Source: COE1 sp949066965 (GTDB taxonomy: Bacteria; Bacillota; Clostridia; Lachnospirales; Lachnospiraceae). From it: a DNA stretch of 64,000 nt. The notes under the pieces were generated by a model, which was not told the origin of the DNA, made no database searches, and saw only the letters and a program-made list of their open reading frames with translations. The first letter of the stretch is position 1, and every line of letters starts with the position of its first letter. The stretch covers positions 1 to 64,000 of the forward strand of contig CARTDA010000015.1 of NCBI GenBank assembly GCA_949066965.1, in the 5' to 3' direction. Shown here piece after piece: positions 8,987 to 17,191 of this stretch. Both the position numbers and the translations under genes were made by a program.

Positions 8987-10732
8987 ATGAAAAGATTGTT
9001 GGCTTATTTAAAACCGCATAAATGGATGATGCTGCTTTCGTCGCTTCTTGTTGTGTCGCTGATTGGCGTGGAATTGTATAAGCCGATTATTATCGGGAAT
9101 GCGATTGATGATTATATTGGTGGTTATGGGCAGACGAGGGCGGCGCTTGAGGTGGGCGAAGCGTTTCAGGGAATTTTACGCGCGGCAGCGCTGTATGCGC
9201 TGATGCTTCTGCTTGGCTTTGTTTTTAATGCTTCCAACACATGGATTTTGCAGAATGTAGGACAGTCGATTATCTATAAGATGCGTGAGGAGGTATTTGC
9301 ACATATTCATAGCCTGTCCGTAAATTTTTTTAATACGCAGCCTGTGGGAAAACTGGTGACGCGCGTCTCAAATGATACGGAGGCGGTGAATGAACTGTTT
9401 TCGCAGATTCTTGCAAAGCTTTTCAAGAATACGGTAAAGATTATCGGGTTTGCTGTTGTCATGCTCTCGATTGACGTGAAAATGGCGCTGTACTCATTTA
9501 TTCTGATTCCGTTCGTGACAGCGCTGACTTTCTTTTTCCGTTATATGTCCAGAAAGGCGTACCGGATTACGAGAACGCGCATCACGGAGCTGAATACCTT
9601 TTTGTCGGAGCATATTTCCGGCATGAAGCTGATTCAGATATTTGCAAGGGAAAAAGAAAAGTATAAGGAATTTGAGTGGAAGAGCGGGCAGCTTTTCAAG
9701 GCAAACTGGCGTGAGGTTATGACGTTTGCCATTTTCCGCCCGTCCATTTACATGCTGTCTGTCATTGCGATGGTTATCGTGATTGGGCAGGGGAGCGCGT
9801 CTGTGCTGGCAGGCACTGTTTCCTTGGGAACATTGTTTGTGTTTATCAATTATATCAGCTCGTTTTTTGAGCCGATTCAGGAGCTGGCAGAGCAGTTTGG
9901 GACATTGCAGTCCTCGCTTGCGTCCGCTGAGAAAATTTTTTCGATACTGGATGTGGAGCCGGAAATCGTAAACCCCGAAAATCCAAGGCATGTGCAGATT
10001 ACAGGGAAAATTGAGTTTCGCCATGTATGGTTTGCCTACGAGAAGGATGATTACATACTGAAGGATGTAAGCTTTACAATTGCGCCGGGCGAGAAGGTTG
10101 CCTTTGTGGGTGCCACGGGCGCCGGAAAATCATCCATACTGAACCTGATAGGGCGTTATTATGATGTGCAGAGGGGTGAGATTCTGATAGACGGTGTCAA
10201 TATCAGGGAGATCGACAAGGATGCCCTGCGTCATGCCATCGGTCAGGTGCAGCAGGATGTGTTTATCTTTACAGGGGATATCAAGGGCAACATTTCGCTG
10301 GACAATGAGGAAATATCAAGGGCGGAGATAGAGCGTGCCGCGCATATCGTGAACGCGGATTCTTTTATCAGAAAGATGCCGGGGGGCTTTGACGAGCCGG
10401 TCACAGAGCGCGGGAGCACATTGTCGGCAGGGCAGAGGCAGCTGCTTTCCTTCGCGCGGACACTTGCATACCAGCCGACAATTCTGGTGCTGGACGAGGC
10501 GACTGCCAATATTGACACGGAGACGGAGAGCCTGATTACACAGGCGCTCGAAAAACTGATGGAGGGCAGGACGACCATCATGGTGGCACACAGGCTTTCC
10601 ACAATCCAGCATGCTGACAAGATTATCGTCATGCACAAAGGGGAAATCAAGGAAAGCGGCTCGCATCAGGAACTGCTGCAGCTGGATGGGATGTATAAGA
10701 AGCTGTATGACCTGCAGCTGGTGGAGGCATAA
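8987..10732 (+). CDS. ABC exporter half-transporter, catalytic subunit
   Basis: A half exporter of about 581 residues pairing with the gene at 7137. Six membrane helices in residues about 15-300 are followed by a nucleotide-binding domain with Walker A 'GATGAGKSS' from about 375. The signature is altered to LSAGQ (about 479), and Walker B 'LVLDEATANID' carries the catalytic glutamate E504. A complete Walker B here together with a non-consensus signature is what heterodimers with one dead ATP site show: this subunit's E504 works with the partner's LSGGQ. An in-frame ATG at 8975 lies inside the repeated leader, and the ATG at 8987 begins the usual family N-terminus 'MKRLLAYLK'; the purine tract is 1 base from the first and 13 from the second. 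No terminator is evident downstream. Confidence 0.93.
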   Translation: MKRLLAYLKPHKWMMLLSSLLVVSLIGVELYKPIIIGNAIDDYIGGYGQTRAALEVGEAFQGILRAAALYALMLLLGFVFNASNTWILQNVGQSIIYKMREEVFAHIHSLSVNFFNTQPVGKLVTRVSNDTEAVNELFSQILAKLFKNTVKIIGFAVVMLSIDVKMALYSFILIPFVTALTFFFRYMSRKAYRITRTRITELNTFLSEHISGMKLIQIFAREKEKYKEFEWKSGQLFKANWREVMTFAIFRPSIYMLSVIAMVIVIGQGSASVLAGTVSLGTLFVFINYISSFFEPIQELAEQFGTLQSSLASAEKIFSILDVEPEIVNPENPRHVQITGKIEFRHVWFAYEKDDYILKDVSFTIAPGEKVAFVGATGAGKSSILNLIGRYYDVQRGEILIDGVNIREIDKDALRHAIGQVQQDVFIFTGDIKGNISLDNEEISRAEIERAAHIVNADSFIRKMPGGFDEPVTERGSTLSAGQRQLLSFARTLAYQPTILVLDEATANIDTETESLITQALEKLMEGRTTIMVAHRLSTIQHADKIIVMHKGEIKESGSHQELLQLDGMYKKLYDLQLVEA

Positions 10733-10734
10733 AC

Positions 10735-11110
10735 CTATAAATATGACAAAACCGCAAGCGGCTGTTCCAGCTGATGGAATCCGGGCTTGCGACTCATGGG
10801 TGAGCGCGTTCCTTCCTGCAAATACCACACTGCCTGTAGTGCGGTCATGCCCAGCGCACTTGCTGCTTCCAGTTCGTGGCTTCCGCCGTCGCCGATATAC
10901 AGGCATTCGTCAGCCCTGACAGAAAGTTTTTGCATACAGCGGATAAAAATTTCTTCACGGAGGCGACAGCAGTGTTTGCTATCCAATCCGTGATAAACTG
11001 TATCGTAATCTGCCGCTGATTCCGGGTGTTTCGCCGCCTTTCAGCGTGCCATGGCATCCAAACTGTGCATGACACCCTTCCTTAATCTGAAATTCTTCAA
11101 TTTTATTCAT
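10735..11110 (-). pseudogene. Decayed HAD-family hydrolase (frameshifted)
   Basis: On the minus strand, the frame ending at 10735 encodes 'ECLYIGDGGSHELEAA' followed by 'GMTALQAVWYL', which is motif IV and the C-terminal end of a HAD hydrolase. Upstream this frame is not preceded by motifs I-III. A start-like 'MNKIEEFQIKGRV' lies in another frame from 11110, and the frames do not join without frameshifts. The nucleophile DxD motif is absent. The remnant is therefore missing most of the enzyme. It is convergent with the ABC exporter pair. Confidence 0.6.
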
Positions 11111-11229
11111 GTGAAATTATATCGAAATATAATACATTCGTCCACCCAAAATGAAAACATACCCATGGACAGCAATCTTGTCAACGCGATTCAGGCTTGA
11201 TGGTTTTTCACAAAATAGACACATTCAAT

Positions 11230-11261
11230 TTAAGGCTCGCTTAAGTTTTCTGCCGTATACT
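11230..11261 (+). promoter_or_regulatory. Predicted response-regulator box and promoter of the VTC operon
   Basis: Two TTAAG half-sites (11230-11234 and 11241-11245) are spaced exactly 11 bp, one DNA turn, as for OmpR/PhoB-family tandem dimers. The spacing also forms a partial dyad. The boxes cover the -35 position relative to a TATACT -10 element at 11256-11261. The operon 3' of this promoter encodes its own OmpR-type regulator, so autoregulation is likely. The remaining DNA between 11111 and 11364 has no convincing gene. Confidence 0.5.
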
Positions 11262-11364
11262 TTTTTCAGAACAAAACAATTCCTAATTGGGACACACTCA
11301 ATGGAGCTGGCATTGCAAGGATTGTGTCCGGGCAAATACGCGTTTTGAAAAATGGAGGAGTATA

Positions 11365-12135
11365 ATGGCATATCAGGCAGTTTTTAAACGTTATGAGATG
11401 AAATATAAGATGACAAGGAAGCAGCGGGCTGCGGTATTAGAAGCGATGCTTCCGCATATGCGGCTCGACGATTTCGGGCATACGACGATTCGGAATATCT
11501 ATTTCGATACGGATACATACCGGCTGGTGCGGCGTTCCATAGAGAAGCCGGTTTATAAAGAAAAGCTGCGCATCAGGAGTTACAGACAGGTATCGGCGCA
11601 GGATAAGGTTTTTATCGAGCTTAAGAAAAAATATGATGATGTGGTCTATAAGCGGCGCGAGTCACTTTCCCAGATTGAAACCCTTGAATGGCTGGTGAAG
11701 GGAACGCCGTTTCCAAAAGCGACACAGATAGGAAATGAAATTGATTATTTTTTTTCATTTTACCAGACGCTGAAACCAAAGGTGTTTCTGTCCTATGAGC
11801 GCGAAGCATTTTATGCGCTGGACGGCAGCGACTTTCGCGTGACGTTTGATGAAAATATCCTTGCCCGCCAGGAGGAGCTTTCCCTTTCGCGGGAGGTGTG
11901 GGGAGAGCGGCTGATGGACGAGGACGACGTGCTGATGGAAATCAAGACTTCGGGCGGCATACCGCTCTGGATGGCGGAGGCGCTGACGCGTGAAAAAATT
12001 TACAAGACATCTTTTTCAAAATATGGGACAGCATACGAAAATATATACTGGCGGTCGAAAAGACTGACCGCTCAGTATAAGGTGATGGGCAGACAGATGA
12101 ATAGCCAGTACACTGGCAGGATATTTATAGCCTGA
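11365..12135 (+). CDS. VTC-domain polyphosphate polymerase-like protein
   Basis: A 256-residue member of the VTC domain family (PF09359), the triphosphate-tunnel fold which in yeast Vtc4 makes polyphosphate from ATP. Visible signatures are 'FKRYEMKYKM' near the N-terminus, 'IRNIYFDTD', the basic run 'EKLRIRSY', 'FIELKKKYDDVVYKRR', the acidic metal-binding 'DVLMEIKT' and 'KTSFSKYGTAY'. There are no membrane helices. Start at 11365 behind GGAGGAG; an upstream frame from 11287 has no ribosome site. The last 32 residues or so are encoded by a 36-bp dyad repeat (12044-12079) and the DNA after it, so the C-terminus has been extended by repeat insertion. First gene of a five-gene operon; the DUF4956 gene begins 14 bp later. 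Bacterial copies are functionally uncharacterised. Confidence 0.9.
   Translation: MAYQAVFKRYEMKYKMTRKQRAAVLEAMLPHMRLDDFGHTTIRNIYFDTDTYRLVRRSIEKPVYKEKLRIRSYRQVSAQDKVFIELKKKYDDVVYKRRESLSQIETLEWLVKGTPFPKATQIGNEIDYFFSFYQTLKPKVFLSYEREAFYALDGSDFRVTFDENILARQEELSLSREVWGERLMDEDDVLMEIKTSGGIPLWMAEALTREKIYKTSFSKYGTAYENIYWRSKRLTAQYKVMGRQMNSQYTGRIFIA
12044..12079 (+). repeat. 36-bp dyad repeat, copy 1 (inside VTC gene)
   Basis: TATACTG (12044-12050) pairs with CAGTATA (12073-12079) and GCGGTC (12051-12056) with GACCGC (12066-12071), with a one-base bulge at 12072 and a 9-nt loop. It is identical to the copy at 63111-63146, and a variant lies at 29721-29766. Here it is translated as 'YWRSKRLTAQYK' near the end of the VTC protein. 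Confidence 0.85.
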
Positions 12136-12149
12136 GGAGGAGAGGAAAA

Positions 12150-12845
12150 ATGGAAAATATTTTCAGGGGATTGTTTGACGCGGAGACGGCAAGCATCATA
12201 TCGGTTGCCGATTTTATGATTTGCATTGTCAGCTCGCTTGTTATAGGATTGATAATATCAGTGATGTACATGTACAGGAATACATACTCTAAAAGCTTTA
12301 TCGTGACGATTGCCACCATTCCTGCGATTGTGTGCGCCGTGATTATGATGGTGAACGGAAATGTGGGCGCGGGCGTGGCAGTTGCAGGGGCTTTCAGTCT
12401 GGTAAGGTTCCGCTCCGCACCGGGGACGGCAAAGGAAATCGGCGTGTTGTTCATGGCGATGGGGGCAGGAATTATCACCGGAATGGGATACATTGCGTAT
12501 GCGTTTCTGTTTGCTGTCATTATGGGGCTTGTCGACATGCTCTATGCACGGATAGATTTCGGGGCAAAAAAGCGCGCGAATCTGAACCGGACACTGCATG
12601 TCACAATACCGGAGGATTTGGATTATGTGGAAGTATTTGATGACTTGTTTGCCCGGTATACGAAAAAGAGCGAGCTTGTCAACGTGAAAACGACCAATAT
12701 GGGAAGCCTGTTTAAGCTGACCTATCATATAACATTTCAGGAATCAGGCACGGAGAAGGCTTTTATTGATGCCGTGCGCTGCCGGAATGGGAATCTGGAA
12801 ATTGCACTGTCAAACCAGGAGAGCAGCATAACGGACATGATGTAG
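12150..12845 (+). CDS. DUF4956 membrane protein
   Basis: A 231-residue DUF4956 family protein. Residues about 15-140 contain four hydrophobic helices, including a glycine-rich segment 'GNVGAGVAVAGAFSLVRFRSAPGTAKEIG', typical of the family; the last 90 residues are a soluble alpha/beta domain. GAGGAGAGG lies 8 bases before the ATG. DUF4956 proteins are regularly encoded next to VTC-domain proteins and are suspected to be membrane partners for polyphosphate or a related polymer, but no function has been shown that I know of. The product probably sits in the cytoplasmic membrane. Confidence 0.9.
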   Translation: MENIFRGLFDAETASIISVADFMICIVSSLVIGLIISVMYMYRNTYSKSFIVTIATIPAIVCAVIMMVNGNVGAGVAVAGAFSLVRFRSAPGTAKEIGVLFMAMGAGIITGMGYIAYAFLFAVIMGLVDMLYARIDFGAKKRANLNRTLHVTIPEDLDYVEVFDDLFARYTKKSELVNVKTTNMGSLFKLTYHITFQESGTEKAFIDAVRCRNGNLEIALSNQESSITDMM

Positions 12846-12878
12846 GGTACAGTGTAGCATAAATGGTTACTTTTCACA

Positions 12879-12932
12879 CCCACGTCAAAGTAGTGGGAAT
12901 CGTGCGCCAAAATGCTTGCCCTTTAGCATTTT
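12879..12932 (+). other. Pair of hairpins between DUF4956 and lipoprotein genes
   Basis: CCCAC (12879-12883) / GTGGG (12893-12897), and AAAATGC (12909-12915) / GCATTTT (12926-12932) extended by partially paired flanks. They lie in the only long gap (124 bp) of the operon and could attenuate or stabilise the downstream message. Confidence 0.5.
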
Positions 12933-12969
12933 GTGTGCAAAATCTGTTATAAAAATAAGGAGTACAATA

Positions 12970-14673
12970 ATGGAGCGATGGAATAAAAAGCGGTATTGGA
13001 TGATGGCAGTATGCCTTCTGGCGGCTGTGTCTGTAACGGCATGTGCGAATGATGGGGCGGTGAATGTAAATACTGCCAGTGAAAATGACAAAAGTGACAC
13101 AAGTGTCATTTTGGACGAGGTGGCAGATGAGTCCGGACTTTTCTCGAAACGTGACCTGGGCGGGGAATATGACGTATCAAAATGTGAACATATCACGCTT
13201 TCCGATGCGGGCTGCACGACGGATTCCAGGAATGTGGCGATAGAGGGAAGCAGGGTCACGATAACAGGGGAAGGGAACTATCTGGTAAGTGGTTCGCTCA
13301 GTGACGGAATGATTACCGTGGATGTCGACAAGACCGAAAAGGTCCAACTGGTGCTGGATGGTGTGGATATCAGCTGTGCGACGTCGGCTGTCATCTATGT
13401 AAAAAGCGCAGACAAGGTGTTTGTCACGCTTCCCGATGCAACAGAAAACACACTTACAAACGGCGGTTCCTTTGTGGCAGTGGATGACAATAACATTGAT
13501 GCGGTAATCTTTTCAAAAGATGATTTGACACTCAACGGAACAGGAAAACTTACAGTCAATTCCCCGGCAGGGCATGGAATCGTGTCAAAAAATGACCTTG
13601 TCATCGCAGGCGGGACATATGACATTACCGCTGCATCTCATGGGATGACAGGAAAGGACAGTGTGGCTGTCGCGGACGGTGATTTTCGGATTCAGGCAGG
13701 AGAGGATGCCATTAAATCAGACAATAACGATGATGACACGATGGGCAGTGTGCATATCCTGGGCGGAACTTACAGGCTCTCAGGTGGGAGCGATGGGATG
13801 AATGCCCTGAATGAAATCAACATTTCCGGTGGTAAAATCGTCGTGGAGCAGTCCGGTGAGGGGATTGAGGCGCGGATTATCAATATCTCCGGCGGGGAAA
13901 TTGACATCACGTCCTCTGACGACGGATTAAATGCCACGGACAAACGCCAGTCCGCAAAGGAAGAGACAGCCGATGTCCAGAAGGCGGCGGATAAAAAAGG
14001 CGGTCGTGGCGGAGTGAATGACAATGACCCGGAAGCATCCATCAATATTTCGGGAGGCGTTCTGCGCGTGGACGCCGAGGGCGACGGTCTTGACTCAAAC
14101 GGTTATATCTTGGTAAGCGGCGGGGAAGTTTATGTGACGGGACCTTCGCATGGCGGTGATGCCGCGCTTGACTATGGGATTGATGCCACGATAACGGGCG
14201 GAATCGTGGTGGCGGCAGGACAGGGCAGTATGGCGCAGAATTTCGGCGAGGATTCGACACAGGGCAGTATTCTGGTAAGCACGCAGGAGCAGAATGCGGC
14301 AGGAAGCGACATTATTCTTTTGGATGCGGATGGCGGTGAAATTCTTGCATGGACAATGAAAAAAAGTTATAATTCAGTTACAATCAGCTGCCCGGAAATT
14401 AAGTCCGACGGTTCGTATACTGTAAAAATGGGTGAAAACACAGTGGATGTGGCTATGGACGGACCCATATATGGACAAGGATTTTCCTTTGGCGGAGGAA
14501 AACGCGGATTTGGCAGCGGGGAGAGACCGGGAGAACGACCGGAAGGGATGCCGGATTTTCCGGATGGGGAGAAACCGGAAGGAATGCCGGACTTCCCGAA
14601 TGGGGAGAGGCCGGGAGAAATGCCGGAACCGCCCGATATGCCGAACGGAGAGAAGATGAACCGGACGGAATAA
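12970..14673 (+). CDS. Carbohydrate-binding beta-helix lipoprotein (Cthe_2159 family)
   Basis: A 567-residue surface lipoprotein. The signal peptide ends with the lipobox 'VTAC' (residues about 17-20). The body carries repeating turns such as 'NISGGKIVVEQSGEGIEA' and 'NISGGEIDITSSDDGLNA', the right-handed beta-helix pattern of PF14262, whose founder Cthe_2159 binds polygalacturonate-like acidic polysaccharides. The C-terminal 60 residues are low-complexity PEGMPDFP / GERPGE repeats, perhaps a wall-spanning tail. The ATG at 12970 has AAGGAG at 7 bases. In the operon it follows VTC and DUF4956 and precedes the two-component genes. Likely role: an extracellular ligand for, or sensor of, an anionic polymer (inference). 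Confidence 0.85.
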   Translation: MERWNKKRYWMMAVCLLAAVSVTACANDGAVNVNTASENDKSDTSVILDEVADESGLFSKRDLGGEYDVSKCEHITLSDAGCTTDSRNVAIEGSRVTITGEGNYLVSGSLSDGMITVDVDKTEKVQLVLDGVDISCATSAVIYVKSADKVFVTLPDATENTLTNGGSFVAVDDNNIDAVIFSKDDLTLNGTGKLTVNSPAGHGIVSKNDLVIAGGTYDITAASHGMTGKDSVAVADGDFRIQAGEDAIKSDNNDDDTMGSVHILGGTYRLSGGSDGMNALNEINISGGKIVVEQSGEGIEARIINISGGEIDITSSDDGLNATDKRQSAKEETADVQKAADKKGGRGGVNDNDPEASINISGGVLRVDAEGDGLDSNGYILVSGGEVYVTGPSHGGDAALDYGIDATITGGIVVAAGQGSMAQNFGEDSTQGSILVSTQEQNAAGSDIILLDADGGEILAWTMKKSYNSVTISCPEIKSDGSYTVKMGENTVDVAMDGPIYGQGFSFGGGKRGFGSGERPGERPEGMPDFPDGEKPEGMPDFPNGERPGEMPEPPDMPNGEKMNRTE

Positions 14674-14713
14674 GCCGGATGGGCTGTCCCGAAGTTTGAG
14701 GAGGAAGCTTACC

Positions 14714-15412
14714 ATGAGACTCTTACTTGCAGAGGACGAGACATCGCTGTCAAAAGCGATTGTGACAATCCTCAGACGCAGCAATTACACAGTGGATGCG
14801 GCATGTGATGGCGTGGAGGCGCTGGAATTTCTGGAAATGAATTCGTATGACGGTGTCATTCTGGACGTGATGATGCCGCGCATGGACGGAATCAGCGTCC
14901 TGCAGGAGATTCGCAAAGCGGGAAACCAGGTGCCGGTGATCCTGCTCACGGCAAAGGCGGAGGTGGACGACAAGGTACTGGGACTTGACAGCGGCGCAAA
15001 TGACTATCTCACCAAGCCGTTTGCGTCAAAGGAGCTTCTGGCGCGCATCCGCGCCATGACAAGAAGCGCTGCGTCGGCAGTACAGCCCGATACGAAGCTG
15101 CGGTTTGGCAATCTCTCGCTGGACTGTGCAACGTTTGAACTGTCCTCGCCGTTCGGGACGTTTGTCCTTGCGAACAAGGAATTTCAGATGCTGGAATTTC
15201 TGATGCGGAACCCGAGACAGATTATTTCCGCAGAGCAGTTTATGGACAAAATATGGGGCTTTGAGGCAAATGCGGAGAGCAATGTCGTGTGGACATATAT
15301 TTCTTATCTGCGCAAGAAGCTCACGGCGCTCAAGGCAGACGTGGAAATCAGGGCAAGGCGCGGGGCAGGATATTCCATCGAGCATCTGAAGCCGGAAACA
15401 TCAGCTGACTGA
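14714..15412 (+). CDS. OmpR-family response regulator
   Basis: A 232-residue regulator: receiver domain with acidic pocket E7/D8, phospho-acceptor D51 ('ILDVMMPRMDG') and K of 'LTKPF', then a winged-helix DNA-binding domain ending in 'RARRGAGYSIE'. The ATG at 14714 has GAGGAGG at 10 bases; an in-frame ATG at 14696 has no ribosome site. The kinase gene follows 59 bp later. Because it is the only regulator in the operon, the direct-repeat box at 11230 is its most likely target. Confidence 0.93.
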   Translation: MRLLLAEDETSLSKAIVTILRRSNYTVDAACDGVEALEFLEMNSYDGVILDVMMPRMDGISVLQEIRKAGNQVPVILLTAKAEVDDKVLGLDSGANDYLTKPFASKELLARIRAMTRSAASAVQPDTKLRFGNLSLDCATFELSSPFGTFVLANKEFQMLEFLMRNPRQIISAEQFMDKIWGFEANAESNVVWTYISYLRKKLTALKADVEIRARRGAGYSIEHLKPETSAD

Positions 15413-15471
15413 AAAAAGTTTCCCGGAAGGCATGGCGCCGGTGTTGGAACATGCAGCGTTTGGAGGGTTAT

Positions 15472-16764
15472 ATGATAAGGAAACTGCGGAAAAAGTTCGT
15501 CATTTTATCGACAATATCATTGTTATTGCTGCTGGGTATTATTGTGGTATCCAGCAATTTTCTGACTTACAGGGAACTTGTGGATAAGGCGGATATTGTG
15601 CTGGACATGATTGTGGAAAACGGTGGGCGCCCTATGCATTTGCTTCCGCCTGAAAAAAAGGAAATTCCGCGGGAAGGCATGTCCGGCGAGCGCGGCAGAT
15701 TCTTCGGAAAAAAGCTTTTGTCACCTGAAGTCATGTATGAGGCGAGATTTTTCACTGCGACTGTATCGGGGGACGGACAGATGATATCCGTCGATACGCA
15801 GAGCATTGCCATGGTGGATGATGCCGAGGCGCAAAACTATGCAAAACGGGCATACGGTAAAAAGAGTGACAGGGGATTTATCAACGATTTCCGGTATATA
15901 AAATATATTGATGGAAATGACATTTGTGTCATTTTTCTCGACTGCGGCAGGAATCTTTTTACCTTTAAGAATGCCCTTCTCATCAACTGTCTGATATCGT
16001 TTGCCGGGCTGCTGGCGATTTTTGTCATCATCGTCATTTTTTCAGCGAAAATTGTCAGGCCGGTTTCGGAGAGCTACGACAAACAAAAACAGTTTATTTC
16101 CGTGGCAGGGCATGAGATTAAGACACCGATTACGGTTATCGATGCGGACGCGGAGGTTCTTGCCATGGAAATCGGCGAGGACAATGAGTGGCTTTTGGAT
16201 ATCCGCAAGCAGACAAAGCGGATGGCGGCGCTTATGAACGACCTGCTTGCGCTGTCACGCATGGATGAGAACAGGCAGCAGTATACCATGATTGATTTTC
16301 CGGTGTCGGATGTCGTCGGGGAGATGGTCAGATCCTTTCAGACCCTTGCGCGGAGCAGGGGGAAAACCATCAGGGCAGAGATAACGCCAATGCTGTCATA
16401 TTACGGCGATGAAAATTGTTTCCGGCAGCTTGTGGGCATTCTTCTGGACAATGCCATCAAGTACACACCGACCGCAGCGGACGGCAGCTGTGATGCCATC
16501 CGGATGACGCTGGAAAAGAAGAACCATAATATCTGTCTGGCTGTAAGGAACAGCTCGGATCCCGTGAGCAATGAGCAGCTGGGGCGTTTCTTTGACCGCT
16601 TTTACAGGACGGAGCAGTCAAGGAGCTCCGTAAGCGGCGGATACGGGCTGGGACTGTCCATAGCAAAATCAATTGTCGAGGCGCATAAGGGCAGGATTAC
16701 CGCGACGGCGCCTGATGCCGGGACGGTACAGGTCTCCGTCATTCTGCCGTCAAGAAACCGCTGA
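15472..16764 (+). CDS. Sensor histidine kinase
   Basis: A 430-residue membrane kinase: TM1 about 10-32, an extracytoplasmic loop of about 140 residues, TM2 about 180-200, HisKA with H214 in 'VAGHEIKTP', and HATPase with the N-box 'LLDNAIKYT' and G-box 'GYGLGLSIA'. No HAMP domain is evident. The ATG at 15472 has GGAGGG at 6 bases; an in-frame ATG at 15451 has none. Cognate regulator is immediately upstream. It closes the VTC operon and converges on the XRE gene 18 bp away with no obvious terminator between. Confidence 0.92.
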   Translation: MIRKLRKKFVILSTISLLLLLGIIVVSSNFLTYRELVDKADIVLDMIVENGGRPMHLLPPEKKEIPREGMSGERGRFFGKKLLSPEVMYEARFFTATVSGDGQMISVDTQSIAMVDDAEAQNYAKRAYGKKSDRGFINDFRYIKYIDGNDICVIFLDCGRNLFTFKNALLINCLISFAGLLAIFVIIVIFSAKIVRPVSESYDKQKQFISVAGHEIKTPITVIDADAEVLAMEIGEDNEWLLDIRKQTKRMAALMNDLLALSRMDENRQQYTMIDFPVSDVVGEMVRSFQTLARSRGKTIRAEITPMLSYYGDENCFRQLVGILLDNAIKYTPTAADGSCDAIRMTLEKKNHNICLAVRNSSDPVSNEQLGRFFDRFYRTEQSRSSVSGGYGLGLSIAKSIVEAHKGRITATAPDAGTVQVSVILPSRNR

Positions 16765-16781
16765 CAAAGAAAAGCTGCGCA

Positions 16782-17111
16782 TCAGCGTTCCAGATGCTCC
16801 TGATATGCCTTTAGCATATGGTAAAAGAGCTTCTGGTCGCGTCTTGGCAGCTGCTGGTACAAGTCATAAAAATCTAAAGAGTTATCTTCACTCGGAATTG
16901 CGGACTGCTCTATCAAATCGGCGGGGGAGCAGCCGATGAAATCGCAGATGTCCACAAACGTATCCAGGCTCATTTTTGTAACGCCGCGTTCAATCTGGCT
17001 GATAAAGCTCAGGGACAGGTCAAGCTGCTCTGCCATCTGTTCCTGGGTGATATGCATCTGTTTTCTGTAAAATTTAATTCGTTTTCCCAAAGTTTTATAA
17101 TCTAAAGCCAT
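16782..17111 (-). CDS. XRE-family transcriptional regulator
   Basis: A 109-residue protein with an N-terminal HTH_3 domain: 'ITQEQMAEQLDLSLSFISQIERG' spans the turn and recognition helix. The C-terminal 45 residues are helical and charged, probably a dimerisation tail. It is transcribed divergently from the glycan export operon, and the shared intergenic region carries two nested perfect dyads centred on the operon promoter, so it probably represses that operon and perhaps itself. Confidence 0.88.
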   Translation of the reverse strand: MALDYKTLGKRIKFYRKQMHITQEQMAEQLDLSLSFISQIERGVTKMSLDTFVDICDFIGCSPADLIEQSAIPSEDNSLDFYDLYQQLPRRDQKLFYHMLKAYQEHLER

Positions 17112-17191
17112 ACTGATTCTCCATCTTCGTTATTTTCTCCATAAAGTAAAACTATTATTATTTTCTATTAAGTTGATAATATAGTGACAGA

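Noticed and set aside
11151..11348. 65-codon frame before the VTC gene
   Set aside because: No ribosome site; overlaps the predicted promoter; composition is not protein-like.
14520..14660. Tandem DNA repeat in the lipoprotein gene
   Set aside because: It is a coding low-complexity PEGMPDFP-type tail with irregular periods, not a separate repeat element.
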